Shown here piece by piece: positions 1 to 7,881 of a stretch of 51,719 nt of DNA. The first letter of the stretch is position 1, and every line of letters begins with the position of its first letter. A program made the position numbers and the translations under genes. The DNA is taken from positions 1-51,719 of the forward strand of contig NZ_JABBJJ010000048.1 in assembly GCF_012933655.1 (NCBI RefSeq), given 5' to 3'. This DNA is from Pyxidicoccus fallax (GTDB taxonomy: Bacteria > Myxococcota > Myxococcia > Myxococcales > Myxococcaceae). The notes under the pieces are model-generated. The model had not been told where the DNA came from and did not search any database. It saw only the letters and a program-made list of their open reading frames with translations.

Positions 1-2
1 GC

Positions 3-191
3 TTCGGGGCGGGTGGCTTCGCCGCGGCGCTGGCGGTGGAGACGAGTGTGGTGAGCGCGAAGAGCGCGGCGCGCGTGCGGTGGGACGAGAGCATTCAGGG
101 ACTCCTGGGACGGTGTGGGCGGTGGACCGCGGTTCCGCCGTGGAGGGTGGGGCTGGAGCAAGGCCTGGGCCAGCTCTGGCGAGGCACGTGA
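3..191 (+). CDS. 3' end of an unidentified gene (partial)
   Basis: The frame starting at base 3 is open to a TGA at 189-191, and almost all its third positions are G or C, unlike the other two forward frames. It gives the last 62 residues of a protein whose start lies before the window. The visible piece begins with an Ala/Gly-rich stretch that could be the end of a membrane helix, followed by a Trp/Arg/Gly-rich tail. I do not recognise the family. It precedes the TPR-CHAT gene in the same direction with a gap of about 230 bp, so it may be a functional neighbour but is probably not tightly co-translated. A chance open frame in GC-rich DNA cannot be excluded. Confidence 0.45.
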   Translation, partial: FGAGGFAAALAVETSVVSAKSAARVRWDESIQGLLGRCGRWTAVPPWRVGLEQGLGQLWRGT

Positions 192-422
192 AGTGAGGCG
201 GCGTGGTGTCCCGGACACGGAAGCGTGGGGCTGCGGCCTCGTGGACTCACGGTGGCGGGCTCCGGCGCGTTTCCGCCGTACAGCGAAGATGAAACCCGTT
301 GCGCCGGGCAAGTGGATGTCGCGGTGTCACCGGACGCGACATAGCGTCGGGCGGGGAAGATTTTCGGGCGCCGTCGTTGGGTGGGCGTGGATTGCCACGG
401 CACACAGGTAGGGAGCTCGGCG

Positions 423-3173
423 GTGGAGCACAATCCTCATGTCTGGAGTCCACGTCTGCGCTGGGCCGCGCTCATGGGCCTGGCGGTCGTGGCGGGCGCT
501 GTCGCGGCGGCGGTGGGCCTTCCGAAGTGGCGGAGCGCGGGGGCGAAGCCGGTGTCCCCGGCCCTGTTCCTGGCCCACGCGCCCACGCGCACCATCGAGG
601 CCCGGGTGAGCTACCCCGGAGCGGACGTCCACCGTCCCTATGGGCCCATGCGCTCGGGAGACGCGGGGGCGCGGCCTCCTCCGGCTCCGCTGGCGGAGTT
701 GGCGCGGATGGAGGCGGAGGGGGATGTGCACGGGCTGGCGGCGGCGTACCTGGTGCGCGGCAACACGGAGATGGCCGCGCCGTATCTCACGAAGGCGGCG
801 GAATCGCCGGACGTGGCCAGCGACAGGGCGCTGCTGGCCCTGGACCGGAAGGACTACGCGGAGGCGCTCGAACTGCTGGAGGGGGTGCTGAGCGCGCAGC
901 CGAAGCACGCGCAGGCGCTGTGGAACCGCGGGCTGGTGCTGGGCGAGCTGGAGCTGTGGGCCCTGGCGGCGCGGTCCTTCGAGGCCGTGGCCGAGCTGGG
1001 GGAGCACGGCTGGGCGGGGGAGGCGCGGTCGCGTGCGCAGGTGCTGCGTGCGCGGTTGGTGGACCGGTGGAAGGAGACGATGGACGCCGCCAAGGCGCTG
1101 GTGACCGGCACGAACACCGTTCCTCCAGACATGCTCCAGTCGAAGCCCGGTGTCTTCCGCGCGTACTTGTATGAAGCCATCCGCGCGGCGGATTCGGTGG
1201 AGCGGCTCCAGGCGCTGATGCCGCTGGCCGAGGCGCTGGATACACGCTACGGCGATTCGGCCCTGCGGGAGGCCATCCGCTGGGCGCAATCGCGGGACTT
1301 CCGCCGCCGAGGGCCACTGGCTGCCCGCTACCTGGAGCTGTATCGCACGCATCAGGTCGAGGGGGGGCTGCCACGGTTCCTGGAGGATTCGTTGCGGGCG
1401 GGCGAGCGCGACCTGTTCATGGGCGCTCTCGTCCATGAGAAGAAGGTCGACGCGCACCTGGACACGTTCGAGAGACTGGCCACCGAGGTGGGGGACCCCT
1501 GGTTCCTGCTGTTGGCGGACCATGAGAAGGCACTCGCGGCCATCCGGCGCGGCGAGTTCCTGCGGGCCGAGCAGTTCCTGCTCGCCGCGGCGGACCGCTG
1601 CGAAGCGCAGCCCATCGGCTACCGCTGCATCCCCATCGAGGAGGCGCTGGCCAACCTCTACCGGCAGCTCCATCGCCTGCCCGAGTCCAACCGGCATGCG
1701 CAGGCGGCGCTCACGGAATATCGCGATGACAGTCGATGGACCGAGGGAGTGCAGTTGCTGCAACTCGGGCAGAACGCCCGATTTCTGGGGAAGGCCGCGC
1801 TGGCACGGGCCTACCTGGAAGAGCGTCTCGCGCGGACCCCGGACGACTGCAACATCCGCCATTTCGTCCGGGCGAATGATGCCCTGGCCCGGCTGCAGGA
1901 GTTCTCCTGGGTGGAAGCGCGGGCAAGCATGGCTGACGCGCTGTCGTGCGATGCTCCGCTGTTGCTGTCCGCCGCCAAGACGCTGGTGGACCTCTCGCGG
2001 ACGCATCCCGACGTGGAGCAGGACCGCAAGCTGCAGGAGGGGATGGAGGTTCTGCGAAAGCGGGGAAGTCTCTCTCCGGGAGAGCGTGCACTCGTCACGC
2101 ACATCGAAGGGCGTTTCCATGTGCAGCGCGACCGGGCGCGGGGCGAGGCGCTGCTCCGGCGTGCCATCACCGAGGCGCGGCAACTTCCCGCATACGACGT
2201 GCACGCACGCAAGGCCCAGGCATACAGCTACACCTCGCTCGTGTTCTCCGCCGGGAGGGCAGGTGAGTACGAGAAGGCGCTGGCGCTCTTCGGTGAGGAG
2301 CTGGGGGGCTCCCTTCCCAGGCAGTGCCTGCTCGCGGTGACGGTGGATGACGAGCGAACGCTGGCCATCAGTCTCGGTCCAGATGGCGGAATGCTCAGTC
2401 ACCACGACGCGAGCCGCACCGCGCCATTGAGGGAAGATCTCCGAGGACTCATTCCCGAGCCACTGGTGGCGTCACTGCGTGCGTGCCAGCAGGTTGCCGT
2501 CGTGGCGCGCCCGCCGCTGCATGGCCGGGCGGGCCTGTTGCCCGTCGATATGGCCTGGGCCTACTACGTGCCGCGGCCACCTCCTGGAGCCCCGGTCTCG
2601 GGTCCTTCGAGGCGCCTGGTGGTGGCGGATGTCGTGGCGCCTCGCGGCCTGGGCCTGCCGTCGCTGAATACGTGGGACGGTTCGTTGGATCCGGGAACCA
2701 CGGTCCTCTCCGGGCAGGCGGCCACGCCTTCTCGGGTGATGGAGGAGATGACCGACGCCACGGAGGTCGAGGTCCATGCGCATGGGTTGGTGAACCCGAA
2801 CCTCTCCGAGGCGTCGTTGCTGGTGCTTTCCCAGGAAGATGGCGGCCGCTATGCGTTGACAGCAGGAGAGGTCCAGGAGCTTCGGCTCCGAGGGCAGCCG
2901 CTGGTCATCCTGGCGGCCTGTCGAGCCGCGCATGGAGCACCGTGGACGTATGAGCGATTCAGCCTGCCGGACGCATTCATCAAGGCGGGAGCTCGCGCGG
3001 TGATTGCCGCCACGGTGGACGTGCCGGATGCGGAGGCCGGAGCGTTCTTCAATGCCGTTCGAGAGCGTATCCGGCATGGCGCGCCCGCGGCGGTTGCCCT
3101 TCGTGGCGTGCGCATGGAATGGCTCGGGCGAGACCCCGAGAGTTGGGTGCGCTCGGTGCTTGTATTTGATTGA
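423..3173 (+). CDS. Membrane-anchored TPR protein with C-terminal CHAT (caspase-like) protease domain
   Basis: A 916-residue protein. I start it at the GTG at 423 because GGGAG lies 7 bases before it; an in-frame GTG at 381 has no such site. Residues of roughly 10-32 form one hydrophobic anchor flanked by basic residues. A long helical region with TPR-like repeats follows (about 75-680). The last 220 residues match the CHAT domain: the His motif HAHG holds H785 and H787, and the Cys motif LAACRAA holds C833, in the order expected for caspase-family peptidases. Seen: both catalytic residues intact. Known: TPR-CHAT proteins are activated proteases in bacterial defence and stress systems. Inferred: with a single N-terminal anchor the protease could face the periplasm, where the two exported proteins encoded just downstream would be found. 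Substrate unknown. Confidence 0.85.
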   Translation: MEHNPHVWSPRLRWAALMGLAVVAGAVAAAVGLPKWRSAGAKPVSPALFLAHAPTRTIEARVSYPGADVHRPYGPMRSGDAGARPPPAPLAELARMEAEGDVHGLAAAYLVRGNTEMAAPYLTKAAESPDVASDRALLALDRKDYAEALELLEGVLSAQPKHAQALWNRGLVLGELELWALAARSFEAVAELGEHGWAGEARSRAQVLRARLVDRWKETMDAAKALVTGTNTVPPDMLQSKPGVFRAYLYEAIRAADSVERLQALMPLAEALDTRYGDSALREAIRWAQSRDFRRRGPLAARYLELYRTHQVEGGLPRFLEDSLRAGERDLFMGALVHEKKVDAHLDTFERLATEVGDPWFLLLADHEKALAAIRRGEFLRAEQFLLAAADRCEAQPIGYRCIPIEEALANLYRQLHRLPESNRHAQAALTEYRDDSRWTEGVQLLQLGQNARFLGKAALARAYLEERLARTPDDCNIRHFVRANDALARLQEFSWVEARASMADALSCDAPLLLSAAKTLVDLSRTHPDVEQDRKLQEGMEVLRKRGSLSPGERALVTHIEGRFHVQRDRARGEALLRRAITEARQLPAYDVHARKAQAYSYTSLVFSAGRAGEYEKALALFGEELGGSLPRQCLLAVTVDDERTLAISLGPDGGMLSHHDASRTAPLREDLRGLIPEPLVASLRACQQVAVVARPPLHGRAGLLPVDMAWAYYVPRPPPGAPVSGPSRRLVVADVVAPRGLGLPSLNTWDGSLDPGTTVLSGQAATPSRVMEEMTDATEVEVHAHGLVNPNLSEASLLVLSQEDGGRYALTAGEVQELRLRGQPLVILAACRAAHGAPWTYERFSLPDAFIKAGARAVIAATVDVPDAEAGAFFNAVRERIRHGAPAAVALRGVRMEWLGRDPESWVRSVLVFD

Positions 3174-3215
3174 GGATGGGGTGTTCCCATCCTGAGTGTG
3201 AGGGGGAAGTCGACG

Positions 3216-3845
3216 ATGAAGAGACTCGTGTGGTGTGTGTTGTTGGCGGCTTCGCTGTCGGGTTGCCGCATCTTCGGGGAACCCAGGCCCACGCCGGATA
3301 CCTGCCCCGAGCCGGGGCCGGTGCCCGCGGCTCCGCCAGTCAAGGAGCTGCCGCCGGGGGCATCTCCTCCGCCGGGAGCGACGCATGTCGTCGGGTTCCT
3401 CTGTCAGGAGACCGGGGCGTTCCATGCGGCTGGCGTCAATGTACGGACCCGGTCGTTCACCTACCTCGTGTCTGGAACGCGGGCCGCGCGAGAGTCGTTC
3501 CTCGCGAACGCCTACAAGGCGGGTGTGCCGGTCGTCCTCTACACCGCTCCCGTGAAGGTGCCGGGGGCCCGGCGCGCGAGCGGCGGTGTCGCCGCGGCCG
3601 CCGGAGCCACTTCCGGGGAAACGAGCTCGGGGGCGGATGACGAGACGCTCGACCCCTGCATCGATGCAAACGAGATTGGCGATGACCCGCCGCCGGATCC
3701 GAAGGATCCGGGCAACGCGGGGCCGAAGCCCATCGAGACCTTGACCCGCCTGGCCTGGACCACGGCCATCGCGGTGGATGGGGTGAGCGACCCGGTGACC
3801 GGCTCCGGCACGCAGCCCGTGCCCGGGGCCCCGGTTCCCCGGTAG
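3216..3845 (+). CDS. Lipoprotein carrying an EIGD/PP/DPG motif
   Basis: A 209-residue protein. The ATG at 3216 is preceded by AGGGGGAAG at 3201-3209. It begins with a lipoprotein signal (charged MKRL, hydrophobic core, lipobox L-S-G-C with Cys17), then a Pro-rich linker and a compact middle domain of about 100 residues that I do not recognise. Near residues 146-170 it carries the sequence ANEIGDDPPPDPKDPG, which closely resembles the repeat unit of the next gene's product. It starts 42 bp after the CHAT gene, so the two are probably co-transcribed. Inferred: an envelope partner or substrate of the CHAT protein. Confidence 0.75.
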   Translation: MKRLVWCVLLAASLSGCRIFGEPRPTPDTCPEPGPVPAAPPVKELPPGASPPPGATHVVGFLCQETGAFHAAGVNVRTRSFTYLVSGTRAARESFLANAYKAGVPVVLYTAPVKVPGARRASGGVAAAAGATSGETSSGADDETLDPCIDANEIGDDPPPDPKDPGNAGPKPIETLTRLAWTTAIAVDGVSDPVTGSGTQPVPGAPVPR

Positions 3846-3859
3846 CGGCTTATGGCGGT

Positions 3860-3888
3860 GTGCCGCCCGTGATGCGTGCGGGCGGCAC
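3860..3888 (+). terminator. Hairpin between the lipoprotein and the EIGD-repeat gene
   Basis: Perfect 10-bp inverted repeat: GTGCCGCCCG at 3860-3869 and CGGGCGGCAC at 3879-3888, with a 9-base loop. No T-run follows, so it may be an attenuator or mRNA-stability element rather than a full terminator. It sits 15 bp after the lipoprotein stop and about 75 bp before the next start. Confidence 0.5.
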
Positions 3889-3965
3889 GTGCGGTGTCAG
3901 AGCCCCTCGATAGGGTGCATTCCGAGACGGGATGGGCCGGCCCGTTTCGCATTGAGGGGGATGAG

Positions 3966-4469
3966 ATGAAGCATCGGTTGTGGATGTTCGTGGTGATGGT
4001 GCTGGGCTCGGGTGCGGCGATGGGGGCCACCGGGCCCGTGGGGCCCATCGTGGTGCCGCATGGGCCCGGGGAGGACCCGGACTCGACGGAGATTGGCGAC
4101 CCGCCGCCGAATGGTCCTCGTGACCCGGGTGACATCCAGCCGCAAGTGCCGGCACACGTGGCGGGCCCGGTCCGGCTCGTGGAGTCCTCCGGGCCCATTC
4201 TGTTCCCCACGGGGCCGGGGGATGAGCCGGACTCGGGGGAGATTGGAGACGACCCGCCGAATGGCCCCAATGACCCGGGCGACATCCAGCCGCAGCGGCT
4301 GCCATGGATGCTCGCGGTGGCCGGGCACTCCGCCGGCTTCTTCGACTCCATCCCGTGGCCCACGGGCCCCGGGGAGGAGCCGGACTCGACGGAGATTGGC
4401 GACAAGCCTCCGCCGGACCCGGATGACACGGGCGGCATCTGCCCGCGGTCTTCCGGCGACGTGGCCTGA
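3966..4469 (+). CDS. Small exported protein with three EIGD/PP/DPG repeats
   Basis: A 167-residue protein starting at the ATG at 3966, with GAGGGGGATGAG directly before it. Residues 1-20 look like a secretory signal without a lipobox. The mature part is built from three imperfect copies of a unit of about 34 residues (roughly 27-60, 76-110 and 129-160). Each copy has GPI near its start, then GPG, an acidic DPDS stretch, EIGD, two or three prolines and DPGDIQ. The spacing between units is about 16-18 residues. The same EIGD-PP-DPG signature occurs once in the preceding lipoprotein. The acidic DxDSxEIGD segments could bind calcium, but this is only a guess. Function unknown; the gene order suggests it belongs with the TPR-CHAT protein. 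Confidence 0.7.
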   Translation: MKHRLWMFVVMVLGSGAAMGATGPVGPIVVPHGPGEDPDSTEIGDPPPNGPRDPGDIQPQVPAHVAGPVRLVESSGPILFPTGPGDEPDSGEIGDDPPNGPNDPGDIQPQRLPWMLAVAGHSAGFFDSIPWPTGPGEEPDSTEIGDKPPPDPDDTGGICPRSSGDVA

Positions 4470-4543
4470 GCGCCAGGTCGTGATGCACCGGTGGCCGCCT
4501 TCCTCCTTCCGAGGCGGGCGGCTACCGCGTCACCTTCCCCGCG

Positions 4544-5014
4544 CTACTCCGGGAACGTGGCGAGCGTGAGGGACTCCGGCGGGACGGGCAGCTCCTTCGG
4601 CAGGCGCGCCACGCCGGACAGGTAGCGCCAGCCGGTGCCGTCGTGGCGGAAGTCGGAGCGCTCCACGAAGGAGCGGTCCTTCCCCTTCTCGAACACCTTG
4701 GCGAAGAAGAGCACCTGCGCCAGTCCGCTGGCGTCCGGGGGCCGCCGGTCCATCACCACCAGCTTGGGGAACTGGTGCCCCTGGGCGTAGGCGCGCAAGT
4801 CACGCAGGTATTCGTCGCGGGGACGCGCGCGGTCCGGGTGGTCCGGGTGCAGCGTCTTCCACAGGTAGGCCACGTCACGCTGGGCGAAGGCGCTGTAGCG
4901 GCTGCGCATGAGGCGCTCGGCGTCGGGAGGCTCCGCCTCGCCGCGGTGGAAGGGGGCACAGCACTCGCGGTAGCGGAGGCCGGAGCAGCAGGGGCACGGT
5001 GGGGCAGGGGGCAT
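4544..5014 (-). CDS. ychJ: YchJ family (UPF0225) protein with SEC-C zinc motif
   Basis: A 156-residue protein. The N-terminus carries the SEC-C-type metal site CPCCSG followed by ECC and APFH, then the family signature RLMRSRYSAFA and a block with YLWKTLHP. The C-terminal half contains the FVERSDFRHDG-W-YL region usual for YchJ. Length and order of motifs match the family. Known: YchJ proteins are small NTF2-like proteins with a zinc-binding SEC-C motif and no well-established biochemical role. It is transcribed away from uppP across about 110 bp. Confidence 0.85.
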   Translation of the reverse strand: MPPAPPCPCCSGLRYRECCAPFHRGEAEPPDAERLMRSRYSAFAQRDVAYLWKTLHPDHPDRARPRDEYLRDLRAYAQGHQFPKLVVMDRRPPDASGLAQVLFFAKVFEKGKDRSFVERSDFRHDGTGWRYLSGVARLPKELPVPPESLTLATFPE

Positions 5015-5127
5015 GGCGCGGTGTCCAGCCTACCCGGACCCGGGGGCGGTGCGTGTGGGCGCACACACACGCGGACGAACGCCCTTGCTGGCGGGGGTGT
5101 CCGGGCATACATCCGGGGCCCGCGCTT

Positions 5128-6021
5128 ATGAGCCTCCTCGAAGCCATCGTCCTGGGTCTGGTCCAGGGTCTCACCGAGTTCCTCCCCATCAGTTCCACCG
5201 CGCACCTGCGCATCGCGCCGGAGCTGTTCGGCTGGAAGGACCCGGGAGCGGCGTACTCGGCGGTCATCCAGTTGGGCACGGTGGCCGCGGTGCTCATCTA
5301 CTTCCGCAAGGACATCGTCGCGCTGACGGCGGCCTTCTTCCGGGGGCTGGCGCGGCGCGAGCCCTTCGGCACGCTGGAGTCGCGGCTGGCGTGGTTCGTC
5401 CTGGTGGGCACGCTGCCCATCGGGGTGTGCGGGCTGGCCTTCAAGAAGCTCATCGAGAACGAGTTCCGCTCCCTGTACGTCATCGCCGGCAGCCTCATCA
5501 TCCTGGCGCTCATCCTCTTCGTGGTGGAGCGGACCGCCTCGCACCGGCGGACGCTGGCGGACATGACGTGGAAGGACGGCATCCTCATCGGCCTGTTCCA
5601 GGCGGTGGCGCTGATTCCGGGCTCGTCCCGCTCGGGCACGACGATGACGGGCGGGCTGGCGCTGGGCCTCAAGCGCGAGGACGCGGCGCGCTACTCCTTC
5701 CTGCTGTCCATCCCCGCCACCACGCTGGCGGGCGTCTTCGAGCTCAAGCACCTGCTGGAGGCCACCGAGCGCCCGTCCGCCCTCTCGCTGTGGGTGGGCA
5801 CGCTGGTGGCGTTCGGCTCGGGCATGGCGGCCATTGCCTGGCTGTTGAGCTACCTGCGCTCGCGCACCATGCTGGTGTTCGTGGTGTACCGCGTGGCGCT
5901 GGGCGTGCTGCTGCTGGTGCTGCTCCAGATGGGGAAGCTCAGCCCGCGCTCGGGCCTGGAGAACGTCGACGTGCCGCCCGAGCCGGGCAAGCAGCAGGTC
6001 GAGAAGCAGGTAACGGACTAG
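5128..6021 (+). CDS. uppP: Undecaprenyl-diphosphatase UppP/BacA
   Basis: A 297-residue polytopic membrane protein that removes a phosphate from undecaprenyl diphosphate, recycling the lipid carrier for peptidoglycan and polysaccharide synthesis. The N-terminal motif QGLTEFLPISSTAH contains Q13, E17, S22/S23 and H26. The second motif PGSSRSGTT starts at P164 and includes the conserved R168. Both are the known catalytic elements. I start at the ATG at 5128 because the family begins with MxLLEAIxLGxVQG; longer in-frame extensions would add an unrelated arginine-rich segment. The Nudix gene follows after 15 bp. Confidence 0.93.
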   Translation: MSLLEAIVLGLVQGLTEFLPISSTAHLRIAPELFGWKDPGAAYSAVIQLGTVAAVLIYFRKDIVALTAAFFRGLARREPFGTLESRLAWFVLVGTLPIGVCGLAFKKLIENEFRSLYVIAGSLIILALILFVVERTASHRRTLADMTWKDGILIGLFQAVALIPGSSRSGTTMTGGLALGLKREDAARYSFLLSIPATTLAGVFELKHLLEATERPSALSLWVGTLVAFGSGMAAIAWLLSYLRSRTMLVFVVYRVALGVLLLVLLQMGKLSPRSGLENVDVPPEPGKQQVEKQVTD

Positions 6022-6036
6022 AGAGGGACGTGAGTC

Positions 6037-6648
6037 GTGAGCGTGGAGGCGTTGTTCCAATCGCTGGAGTCGCGGTTGTCGTCGCGGCCGGCGCGCCCGG
6101 TGAACCTGCCGGGGTTGGTGCTGCGGGAGGCCGCGGTGCTGGTGCCCGTGTTCGAGCGGGACGGGGTGCCGCACGTGCTCTTCACGCGCAGGCCGCCCAC
6201 GCTGCGTACGCACGCGGACCAGTACAGCTTCCCCGGGGGCGGGCGCGACGCGGAGGACCCGACGCCGCTGCACACCGCGCTGCGCGAGACGGAGGAGGAG
6301 CTGGGAGTCGACCGGCGGCGGGTGCGGGTGCTCGGGATGCTGGACGAGGTGCCCACCATCTCGCAGTACCGCGTCAGCCCCTTCGTGGGTGTCATCCCCG
6401 GTGACGGCCAGTACAACCCGAGCGCGGACGAGGTGGCGTTCATCCTCGAGGTGCCGCTGGCGAACCTGCTGGACCCGTCCATCCTCCGCGTGGAGAAGCG
6501 GGAGGTCTTCGGGGCCGAGCGCGAGCTGTACTTCTATACGTACGGCACCCACGTCATCTGGGGCGCCACGGCGCGCATCCTCCGGGACTTCCTCAACCAC
6601 GTGACGCAGGTGCCGGGCATGGCGGCGACGCTGGGGTTGAGCAACTGA
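6037..6648 (+). CDS. Nudix hydrolase, CoA pyrophosphatase (NudL-like) type
   Basis: A 203-residue protein with a GTG start at 6037 and GAGAGGGACG just upstream, overlapping the end of uppP's stop region. The segment FPGGGRDAEDPTPLHTALRE followed by TEEELG (about residues 65-90) has the spacing of the CoA-pyrophosphatase Nudix subfamily rather than the generic Nudix box. Known: these enzymes split CoA and its derivatives into 3',5'-ADP and phosphopantetheine. It probably shares a transcript with uppP; no functional link is obvious. Confidence 0.88.
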   Translation: MSVEALFQSLESRLSSRPARPVNLPGLVLREAAVLVPVFERDGVPHVLFTRRPPTLRTHADQYSFPGGGRDAEDPTPLHTALRETEEELGVDRRRVRVLGMLDEVPTISQYRVSPFVGVIPGDGQYNPSADEVAFILEVPLANLLDPSILRVEKREVFGAERELYFYTYGTHVIWGATARILRDFLNHVTQVPGMAATLGLSN

Positions 6649-6652
6649 AGGG

Positions 6653-7336
6653 CTAACCGGAGACGGGCTGGGAGAAGCGCCGGAGCGGGTCCCAGACGTA
6701 GCGCTCCGTGGGCGTGAGCACGATGTTGGTCAGCTGGTGCTTGGAGACGAAGTGCGCGAAGCGCTCCGAGACGACGTGCACTCCGAGGCCCCGAGGCTCG
6801 AAGACGTCGTCTCCGTTCCAGCTTCCTGGCTCCAGGACGAAGCCATTGAAGCCGTCTGTGCCGATGGCGCGACAATAGTCGCAGGTGAAGGGGCCCGGCC
6901 GCAGAATCTGGCTCCGAGCCTCGTCCACCAGCGCCGAGCCGAAGGACACGGTGACGAAGAAGTAATGCGGTAGCGCGTAGTCAGTCTTGGAACGGCGCCG
7001 CTGACGCCGGATCTTGGCGACCTCTACAGGTTCAAATCCGTGCAGGCCCGTGAGTCCCTCTGCTCGGAATGCGTCCGCGAAGCGTTCCGAGACGATGAGG
7101 TACGGACCCACGCCGAGGAACTGCACGAAGTCACCGGGCTCCTCCCCGTGGAACTGCAGCTTCACGCGGTGCGGCGGGCGCCACGTCAACATCCCCACGA
7201 CGCCGCCACATCGTGGACACCGAGGCGCGGGACCTGGTTCTGTCTCATCGATGATGAAGAACTCGGTGTCGTAGCGGGTGTTTCTCTCGCTACGGAGGAC
7301 GAAGAATCGTGAGGGAGAGTGGGGCTCAGAACCCAT
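6653..7336 (-). CDS. SitI6-like double-CXXCG immunity protein
   Basis: A 227-residue protein of the Myxococcus double-CXXCG paralogous family, which includes immunity proteins of Sit toxins. It has FFVLRSE near the start, a first zinc-type pair C40-P-R-C43-G, and a second pair C152-D-Y-C155 where the following Gly is replaced by Arg. The start at 7336 overlaps the end of the upstream lipoprotein gene by 11 bases, typical of translational coupling in toxin/immunity pairs. No signal peptide, so it should stay in the cytoplasm. Known: Sit immunity proteins protect sibling cells against toxins delivered by outer-membrane exchange. The assignment to this family is good; protection against the neighbouring toxin is inferred from the gene pair. 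Confidence 0.75.
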   Translation of the reverse strand: MGSEPHSPSRFFVLRSERNTRYDTEFFIIDETEPGPAPRCPRCGGVVGMLTWRPPHRVKLQFHGEEPGDFVQFLGVGPYLIVSERFADAFRAEGLTGLHGFEPVEVAKIRRQRRRSKTDYALPHYFFVTVSFGSALVDEARSQILRPGPFTCDYCRAIGTDGFNGFVLEPGSWNGDDVFEPRGLGVHVVSERFAHFVSKHQLTNIVLTPTERYVWDPLRRFSQPVSG

Positions 7337-7802
7337 TGGGAAACCTCGCCAGCATCTCAGGGCGCGAGTAGATGGAGCGCAAGAAGGCTTCGAACTGCGC
7401 GGGTGTCGCCGTTCGATTGTTCCAGAGCCAGGTGACAACCTCTTCGTCGACCTGCCGGTGCCAGTGCTGGTACCCATTATGCGCTGCCTTGTCGACGGCC
7501 TGGGTGACGAAGCGTGGGTCGCGTGCCTGATACAGACCCTTGAGGGTGTCGTGTTTGCTCAAGACGTCGGCGATGCGCTTGGAGATGACGTGGTGTTGCT
7601 GCCCGGTCAGCACCACGGGCTTCGAGGCCTGCTGCGCGCGTTGCGCCGCCTCCTGCTCCAGCTTCGCCGCCAGCTTCGGGTCGGTCTGCCGGAGCGCCTC
7701 GCACGCCGAGGCGACGCCCTGCTTGCATTGGCACACCGCCGTCGTCTCGGACGGTGAGCAGGGAGACGCGGCCAGCACCACCAGGAGCAGTGTCATCAGC
7801 AT
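7326..7802 (-). CDS. SitA6-like small toxin lipoprotein with His-rich nuclease-like C-terminus
   Basis: A 158-residue protein starting at the ATG at 7802, preceded by AAGGA at 7810-7814 of the minus strand. The N-terminus is a short hydrophobic signal ending in A-S-P-C15; Pro before the Cys makes the lipobox imperfect. A Cys-rich linker (C24, C26, C34) and a coiled region follow. The C-terminal domain carries GQQHH (H70, H71), H108 and GYQHWHRQ (H113, H115), a pattern like HNH/AHH-type nucleases or the Myxococcus DUF2380 group. The downstream gene is a double-CXXCG protein, the usual partner. Known: SitA toxins are lipoproteins passed between cells through TraA/B outer-membrane exchange. Toxicity and nuclease activity are inferred. 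Confidence 0.7.
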   Translation of the reverse strand: MLMTLLLVVLAASPCSPSETTAVCQCKQGVASACEALRQTDPKLAAKLEQEAAQRAQQASKPVVLTGQQHHVISKRIADVLSKHDTLKGLYQARDPRFVTQAVDKAAHNGYQHWHRQVDEEVVTWLWNNRTATPAQFEAFLRSIYSRPEMLARFPNGF

Positions 7803-7881
7803 CGCGAAATCCTTTCGAGGAAACACGGCCAGGCCCGCCAGGAGCCACACGCTCCCGGCGGGCCCACTTCACGCGGGGCGG

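Noticed and set aside
3870-3965. A longer start for the EIGD-repeat protein about 30 codons upstream.
   Set aside because: The added residues overlap the hairpin region and would bury the signal peptide; GAGGGGGATGAG supports the ATG at 3966.
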